DNA of 64,000 bases, taken from the NCBI RefSeq assembly GCF_036588685.1, contig NC_086380.1, positions 38,578,692 through 38,642,691 of the forward strand, read 5' to 3'. Source of the stretch: Mytilus trossulus. Its lineage: Eukaryota > Mollusca > Bivalvia > Mytilida > Mytilidae. Of this stretch, positions 56,573 through 64,000 are shown piece after piece. The position numbers and the translations under genes were made by a program. The notes below the pieces were generated by a model that was not told the origin of the DNA, did no database searches, and saw nothing but the letters and a program-made list of their open reading frames with translations. Each line of letters opens with the position of its first letter. Position 1 is the first letter of the stretch.

Positions 56573-59500
56573 ATAATGAAATGGATATTTTGAATAATGG
56601 AATGGACTGCTGCGACCCTTTAACCTCTAATTATAGATAAACTTTATACCTCATTCGAAAGCTTATAATGAGAGGAACAAAATGTATATAGTCAACATGT
56701 TCCGCAACGCATATTAGACCTCTTAAATGTCGAAATATGCGTAAAAATTAAGAAATAGCCAATTTTGAATAATGAAATGGATATTTTGAATAATGGAATG
56801 GACTGCTGCGACCTTTTAACCCCTAATTATAGATAAACTTTATACCTCATCCGAATGCTTATAAAGAGAGGAGCAAAATGTATATAGTCAACATGTTCAG
56901 CAACGCATATTTGAGGACTTGAATGTCGAAATACTCGTGAAAAGTCAGAAATAGCCAATTTTGAATAATGAAATGGATATTTTGAATAATGGAATGGACT
57001 GCTGCGACCCTTTAACCCCTAATTATAGATAAACTTTATACCTCATTCGAAAGCTTATAACGAGAGGAACAAAATGTATATAGTCAATATGTTCCGCAAC
57101 GCATATTAGACCTCTTAAATGTCGAAATATGCGTAAATGTTAAGAAATAGCCAATTTTGAATAATGAAATGGATATTTTGAATAATGGAATGGACTGCTG
57201 CGACCCTTTAACCTCTAATTATAGATAAACCTTATACCTCATTCGAAAGCTTATAATGAGAGGAACAACATGTATATAGTCAACATGTTCCGCAACGCAT
57301 ATTTGAGGACTTAAATGTCAAAATACGCGTGAAAAGTCAGAAATAGCCAATTTTGAATAATGAAATGGATATTTTGAATAATGGAATGGACTGCTGCGAC
57401 CCTTTAACCCCTAATTATAGATAAACGTTATACCTCATTCGAAAGCTTATAACGAGAGGAACAAAATGTATATAGTCAACATGTTCCGCAACGCATATTA
57501 GACCTCTCAAATGTCGAAATATGCGTAAAAGTTAAGAAATAGCCAATTGTGAATAATGAAATGGATATTTTGAATAATGGAATGGACTGCTGCGACCCTT
57601 TAACCTCTTATTATAGATAAACTTTATACCTCATTCGAAAGCTTATTACGAGAGGAACAACATGTATATAGTCAACATGTTCCGCAACGCATATTTGAGG
57701 ACTTAAATGTTAAAATACGCGTGAAAAGTCAGAAATAGCCAATTTTGAATAATGAAATGATTATTTTGAATAATGGAATGGACTGCTGCGACCCTTTAAC
57801 CCATAATTATAGATAAACTTTATACCTCATTCGAAAGCTTATAACGAGAGGAACAACATGTTTATAGTCAACATGTTCCGCAACGCATATTTGAGGACTT
57901 AAATGTTGAAATACGGGTGAAAATTAAGAAATAGCCAATTTTGAATAATGAAATGGATATTTTGAATAATAGAATGGACTGGCCGGACCCTTCAACCTCT
58001 CCTAGCAGATATATATTATACCTCAATCGAAAGCTTATTAAGAGAGGAGCAAAATGTATATAGTCAACATGTTCAGCAACGCATATTTGAGGACTTGAAT
58101 GTCGAAATACTCGTGAAAAGTCAGAAATAGCCAATTTTGAATAATGAAATGGATATTTTGAATAATGGAATGGACTGCTGCGACCCTTTTACCCCTAATT
58201 ATAGATAAACTTTATACCTCATTCGAAAGCTTATAACGAGAGGAACAAAATGTATATAGTCAATATGTTCCGCAACGCATATTAGACCTCTTAAATGTCG
58301 AAATATGCGTAAATGTTAAGAAATAGCCAATTTCGAATAATGAAATGGATATTTTGAATAATGGAATGGACTTCTGCGACCCTTTAACCTCTAATTATAG
58401 ATAAACCTTATACCTCATTCGAAAGCTTATAATGAGAGGAACAACATGTATATAGTCAACATGTTCTGCAACGCATATTTGAGGACTTAAATGTCAAAAT
58501 ACGCGTGAAAAGTCAGAAATAGTCAATTTTGAATAATGAAATGGATATTTGAATAATGGAATGGACTGCTGCGACCCTTTAACCCCTAATTATAGATAAA
58601 CGTTATACCTCATTCGAAAGCTTATAACGAGAGGAACAAAATGTATATAGTCAATATGTTCCGCAACGCATATTAGATCTCTTAAATGTCGAAATATGCG
58701 TAAATGTTAAGAAATAGCCAATTGTGAATAATGAAATGGATATTTTGAATAATGGAATGGACTGCTGCGACCCTTTAACCTCTTATTATAGATAAACTTT
58801 ATACCTCATTCTAAAGCTTATAATGAGGGGAAAAAATGTATATAGACAACAGGTTCCGCAACGCATATTAGACCTCTTTAATGTCGAAATATGCGTAGAT
58901 GTTAAGAAATAGCCAATTTTGAATAATGAAATGGATATTTTGAATAATGGAATGGACTGCTGCAACCCTTCAACCCTTAATTATAGATAAACTTTATACC
59001 TCATTCGAAAGCTTATAACGCGAGGAACAATATGTATATAGTCAACATGTTCCGCAACGCATATTTGAGGACTTAAATGTTGAAATACGCGTGAAAAGTC
59101 AGAAATAGCCAATTTTGAATAATGAAATGGATATTTTGAATAATGGAATGGACTGCTGCGACCCTTTAACCCCTTATTATAGATAAACTTTATACCTCAT
59201 TCGAAAGCTTATAACGAGAGGAACAAAATGTATATAGTCAGTATGTTCCGCAACGCACATTAGACCTCTTAAATGTCGAAATATGCGTAAATGTTAAGAA
59301 ATAGCCAATTTTGAATAATGAAATGGATATTTTGAATAATGGAATGGACTGCTGCGACCCTTTAACCCCTAATTATAGATAAACTTTATACCTCATTCGA
59401 AAGCTTATAACGAGAGGAACAAAATGTATATAGTCAATATGTTCCGCAACGCATATTAGACCTCTTAAATGTCGAAATATGCGTAAATGTTAAGAAATAG

Positions 59501-62450
59501 CCAATTTCGAATAATGAAATGGATATTTTGAATAATGGAATGGACTGCTGCGACCCTTTAACCTCTAATTATAGATAAACCTTATACCTCATTCGAAAGC
59601 TTATAATGAGAGGAACAAAATGTATATAGTCAACGTGTTCCGCAACGCATATTTGAGGACTTAAATGTCAAAATACGCGTGAAAAGTCAGAAATAGCCAA
59701 TTTTGAATAATGAAATGGATATTTGAATAATGGAATGGACTGCTGCGACCCTTTAACCCCTAATTATAGATAAACGTTATACCTCATTCGAAAGCTTATA
59801 ACGAGAGGAACAAAATGTATATAGTCAATATGTTCTGCAACGCATATTAGATCTCTTAAATGTCGAAATATGCGTAAATGTTAAGAAATAGCCAATTTTG
59901 AATAATGAAATGGATATTTTGAATAATGGAATGGACTGCTGCGACCCTTTAACCCCTAATTATAGATAAACTTTATACCTTATCCGAAGGCTTATAAAGA
60001 GAGGAACAAAATGTATATAGTCAACATGTTCTGCAACGCATATTTGAGGACTTAAATGTCAAAATACGCGTGAAAAGTCAGAAATAGCCAATTTTGAATA
60101 ATGAAATGGATATTTTGAATAATGGAATGGACTGCTGCGACCCTTTAACCTCTAATTATAGATAAACCTTATACCTCATTCGAAAGCTTATAACAAGAGT
60201 AACAAAATGTATATAGTCAACATGTTCCGCAACGCATATTTGAGGACTTAAATGTCGAAATACGCGTGAAAAGTCAGAAATAGCCAATTTTGAATAATGA
60301 AATGGATATTTTGAATAATGGAATGGACTGCTGCGACCCTTTAACCTCTAATTATAGATAAATGTTATACCTCATTCTAAAGCTTATAATGAGAGGAACA
60401 AAATGTATATAGACAACATGTTCCGCAACGCATATTAGACCTCTTTAATGTCGAAATATGCGTAGATGTTAAGAAATAGCCAATTTTGAATAATGAAATG
60501 GATATTTTGAATAATGGAATGGACTGCTGCAACCCTTCAACCCTTAATTATAGATAAACTTTATACCTCATTCGAAAGCTTATAACGAGAGGAACAATAT
60601 GTATATAGTCAACATGTTCCGCAACGCATATTTGAGGACTTAAATGTTGAAATACGCGTGAAAAGTCAGAAATAGCCAATTTTGAATAATGAAATGGATA
60701 TTTTGAATAATGGAATGGACTGCTGCGACCCTTTAACCCCTTATTATAGATAAACTTTATACCTCATTCGAAAGCTTATAACGAGAGGAACAAAATGTAT
60801 ATAGTCAGTATGTTCCGCAACGCACATTAGACCTCTTAAATGTCGAAATATGCGTAAATGTTAAGAAATAGCCAATTTTGAATAATGAAATGGATATTTT
60901 GAATAATGGAATGGACTGCTGCGACCCTTTAACCCCTAATTATAGATAAACTTTATACCTCATTCGAAAGCTTATAACGAGAGGAACAAAATGTATATAG
61001 TCAATATGTTCCGCAACGCATATTAGACCTCTTAAATGTCGAAGTATGCGTAAATGTTAAGAAATAGCCAATTTCGAATAATGAAATGGATATTTTGAAT
61101 AATGGAATGGACTGCTGCGACCCTTTAACCTCTAATTATAGATAAACCTTATACCTCATTCGAAAGCTTATAATGAGAGGAACAAAATGTATATAGTCAA
61201 CGTGTTCCGCAACGCATATTTGAGGACTTAAATGTCAAAATACGCGTGAAAAGTCAGAAATAGCCAATTTTGAATAATGAAATGGATATTTGAATAATGG
61301 AATGGACTGCTGCGACCCTTTAACCCCTAATTATAGATAAACGTTATACCTCATTCGAAAGCTTATAACGAGAGGAACAAAATGTATATAGTCAATATGT
61401 TCTGCAACGCATATTAGATCTCTTAAATGTCGAAATATGCGTAAATGTTAAGAAATAGCCAATTTTGAATAATGAAATGGATATTTTGAATAATGGAATG
61501 GACTGCTGCGACCCTTTAACCCCTAATTATAGATAAACTTTATACCTTATCCGAAGGCTTATAAAGAGAGGAACAAAATGTATATAGTCAACATGTTCTG
61601 CAACGCATATTTGAGGACTTAAATGTCAAAATACGCGTGAAAAGTCAGAAATAGCCAATTTTGAATAATGAAATGGATATTTTGAATAATGGAATGGACT
61701 GCTGCGACCCTTTAACCTCTAATTATAGATAAACCTTATACCTCATTCGAAAGCTTATAATAAGAGTAACAAAATGTATATAGTCAACATGTTCCGCAAC
61801 GCATATTTGAGGACTTAAATGTCGAAATACGCGTGAAAAGTCAGAAATAGCCAATTTTGAATAATGAAATGGATATTTTGAATAATGGAATGGACTGCTG
61901 CGACCCTTTAACCTCTAATTATAGATAAATGTTATACCTCATTCTAAAGCTTATAATGAGAGGAACAAAATGTATATAGACAACATGTTCCGCAACGCAT
62001 ATTAGACCTCTTTAATGTCGAAATATGCGTAGATGTTAAGAAATAGCCAATTTTGAATAATGAAATGGATATTTTGAATAATGGAATGGACTGCTGCAAC
62101 CCTTCAACCCTTAATTATAGATAAACTTTATACCTCATTCGAAAGCTTATAACGAGAGGAACAATATGTATATAGTCAACATGTTCCGCAACGCATATTT
62201 GAGGACTTAAATGTTGAAATACGCGTGAAAAGTCAGAAATAGCCAATTTTGAATAATGAAATGGATATTTGGAGTAATGGAATGGACTGCTGCGACCCTT
62301 TAACCCCTAATTATAGATAAACTTTATACCTCATTCGAAAGCTTATTAAGAGAGGAACAAAAGGTATATAGTCAATATGTTCCGCAACGCATATAAGAGG
62401 AGTATCGCAGGAGTTAAACATTGAAATACGCATGAACCTCGAGAAATAGC
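56571..62450. repeat. satellite array, ~196-bp monomer, 1567-bp higher-order repeat
   Basis: About 30 tandem monomers of 194-198 bp, with landmarks AATAGCCAATTTTGAATAAT, GAATGGACTGCTGCGACCC, CATTCGAAAGCTTATAA and GTTCCGCAACGCATATT. Two subtypes differ in the last 45 bases: A (TTAGACCTCTTAAATG ... GTTAAG) and B (TTGAGGACTTAAATG ... AGTCAG). They mostly alternate on the left. From about 58800 an eight-monomer block repeats with marker GACCTCTTTA at 58871, 60438 and 62005, exactly 1567 bp apart. Short open frames (for example 57868-58134) are not genes. Confidence 0.95.
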
Positions 62451-62790
62451 TGATTTTGAATAATGGAATTAACTCTGCTACCCGTCAGCTCCTAATTAAA
62501 GAAACATTCATATACTTTATCAAAGTTTTTTGATATAGGACTAAATTGAGTATAAACAATATAAGTCGCAATGACCATTAGAGGGCTGACTTAGGTCCTA
62601 AACATCGAAATACTCGTGAACATTGTAAGCAATAGCTGATTTTGAATAATAGAATGGACTGCTGCAACCCGTCCGATTCTAGTTAAGAAAAAAAGCATAC
62701 ACCAAATTAAAGCTTTTTGATATATGCCGCACTGTCCATTAAAGGGTATACAAATGACTTAAATACAAAAAAAGCGTAAAAAAATCATAC
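62451..62790. repeat. diverged satellite monomers at the array edge
   Basis: Two strongly diverged monomers keep AATAGCTGATTTTGAATAAT and TGGACTGCTGCAACCCGTC. Divergence rises away from the array, as expected at a satellite border. Confidence 0.75.
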
Positions 62791-63320
62791 GCAATTTATA
62801 GACTTATTGAGAAATGAACAAAATTGAGAAATTTTCCGCCATATGGCTGCAATGAACAAAACGGCGGTATCTGTATCCTTTATCTTCTTTCGTGAAAATA
62901 GATGACTTTCATAAATATTTTCAACTCTCATTCTCAACGTAGATGCATTAATTGGCATCAGCATTATATATCACAGACTCAAGTATATATCTCCTGATTG
63001 CAATACTAGTATGCTAGTTCCATATATGAACCGGTTGGCCACGTTATTATCGGGGACCGCAACCTTGTCAATAAGAGTTCCCTTTGAAATATTGTTAGGC
63101 TAATTCCATTAATCGGAAACGCAACTTTAAAATACTGATGGATTCAGTCGAGAATTATGCCAGACAATAGACAACATTATAGAAAGAAGACGTATATACT
63201 CTTTCCACATGGAATGAGGCCGTGAGGTCGGTAAAACAACCTTAAGAAACTGAATATGTTTACCTAAAACCCATACTACGTCCATCTTCAGAAATCCGAA
63301 TGTTGGAAAACACTTCTACC
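62791..63320. other. non-repetitive flank of the satellite
   Basis: AT-rich, no feature recognised; the upstream limit of the retroelement remnant may lie within it. Confidence 0.4.
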
Positions 63321-63329
63321 TCCATTGCC

Positions 63330-63998
63330 AATGTGTTGTTGTCCCGACAGATTAAGCCACAAACAGCATCGTTTTTCTTGGTGTCCAATCTTATTACATA
63401 CACTTTGTTAAACATGCTTTAGGTATTGACAATTTACTTGGAAACTCTACATATACCCCCACGACACCTATCAATGAGGAAATCATAAAAATATTTAATT
63501 TACGCTCTTTAGAAAATTCAACCAAAGATGAATAACTGGATCTTTCATCACTGTTTTTGATACCTCAACTACACAAGTATGTCCTACAAACAATGGTCTA
63601 TTGATGGGTCTTTCAAGTGCTCCATGAAACCTATGCTTAAGTAACTAACAGCAATTTTATGAGCAATCAAAACTGAACTTTAAGTTATTGTGAAACTGCT
63701 TATCCTACAGGTCTAAAACTCTTTCATCTTGAAACAGTTTTAAAACATTTGAATTTTCTAAACTATACGCAAGTATTGTCAATCCAAACTAAGAGACTTT
63801 TTTAACGAATGTGTAGTGATTCTATTCATAAAAAGAAAATACAACGTAGACACGAATATTTTGTCTTTTGGAGGGATAAACCCTACTTTAATATAAAAAA
63901 CTCAAAAACAAAAAACCTTAAAAGATCTCGGATTCTGACATTAACAAGATGGTTGATTGACAACATATTTGTTACTTTTTTAACAAACTATCAGCATT
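63330..63998 (+). pseudogene. reverse transcriptase remnant, Penelope-like or similar retroelement
   Basis: Plus strand, reading frame changing several times with many stops. Recognisable pieces: VVVPTD, GIDNLLGNSTYTPTTP, LDLSSLFLIPQLHKYV (family PKLHK region), FKCSMKP, CETAYP, RHEYFVFWRDKPYF and RWLIDNIFVTF, which runs to the window edge. The order fits the N-terminal half of an RT domain that I recall as abundant in mussels, probably of Penelope-like elements. It is clearly dead and continues past 64000. Confidence 0.6.
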
Positions 63999-64000
63999 CC

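Noticed and set aside
57868-58134. 88-residue open frame in the satellite
   Set aside because: It spans satellite monomers and has no codon signal; a chance frame in tandem DNA.

Overview
This is eukaryotic, AT-rich, repeat-dense genomic DNA with short exons and long introns. Several dispersed repeats (for example the family beginning GATGTGGTATGATTGCC) match sequences I recall from mussels, so the most likely source is a bivalve mollusc, probably a mytilid mussel. No species can be fixed from the window alone. There are no bacterial features and no CRISPR array.

Layout. 1-660 is the 3' end of a C2H2 zinc-finger gene. 2735-4992 is a 32-bp minisatellite containing a 796-bp higher-order duplication. 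5083-8651 is a whole hAT transposon whose transposase reading frame is broken. 8926-16573 (minus) is a five-exon gene, assembled here from splice sites, for a secreted protein with a signal peptide, a rhamnose-binding-lectin-like (SUEL) module, a CUB-like module and a Lys/Cys-rich tail. All its introns are phase 1 and one is GC-AG. 14.8-24.4 kb is a nest of terminal-inverted-repeat elements whose arms are arrays of short ACG-containing motifs; one carries an intact four-exon MADF-like gene (22651-24067). 24.4-27.1 kb holds an ankyrin-like pseudogene and a B-box exon.

Two intact, 253-residue BTB-domain paralogues (30749-33015 and 46491-48776, both minus) come from one segmental duplication. 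Between them lie a 3.1-kb decayed inverted repeat with receptor-like coding remnants, a five-level nest of insertions (38.5-41.6 kb), hairpin elements, an array of 18-bp palindromes (42.2 kb) and TTAA-flanked MITEs. The right third contains more dispersed repeats (two with partial hammerhead-ribozyme-like cores), a broken PAN plus FAMeT-like gene, a 30-copy satellite of about 196 bp with a 1567-bp eight-monomer higher-order repeat (56571-62450), and a decayed reverse transcriptase at the right edge.

The host genes (zinc finger, SUEL/CUB protein, BTB pair) show no evident functional link to each other; most of the window is mobile or tandem DNA. Family names rest on pattern recognition and splice joins on consensus and phase; no alignment or transcript could be used.
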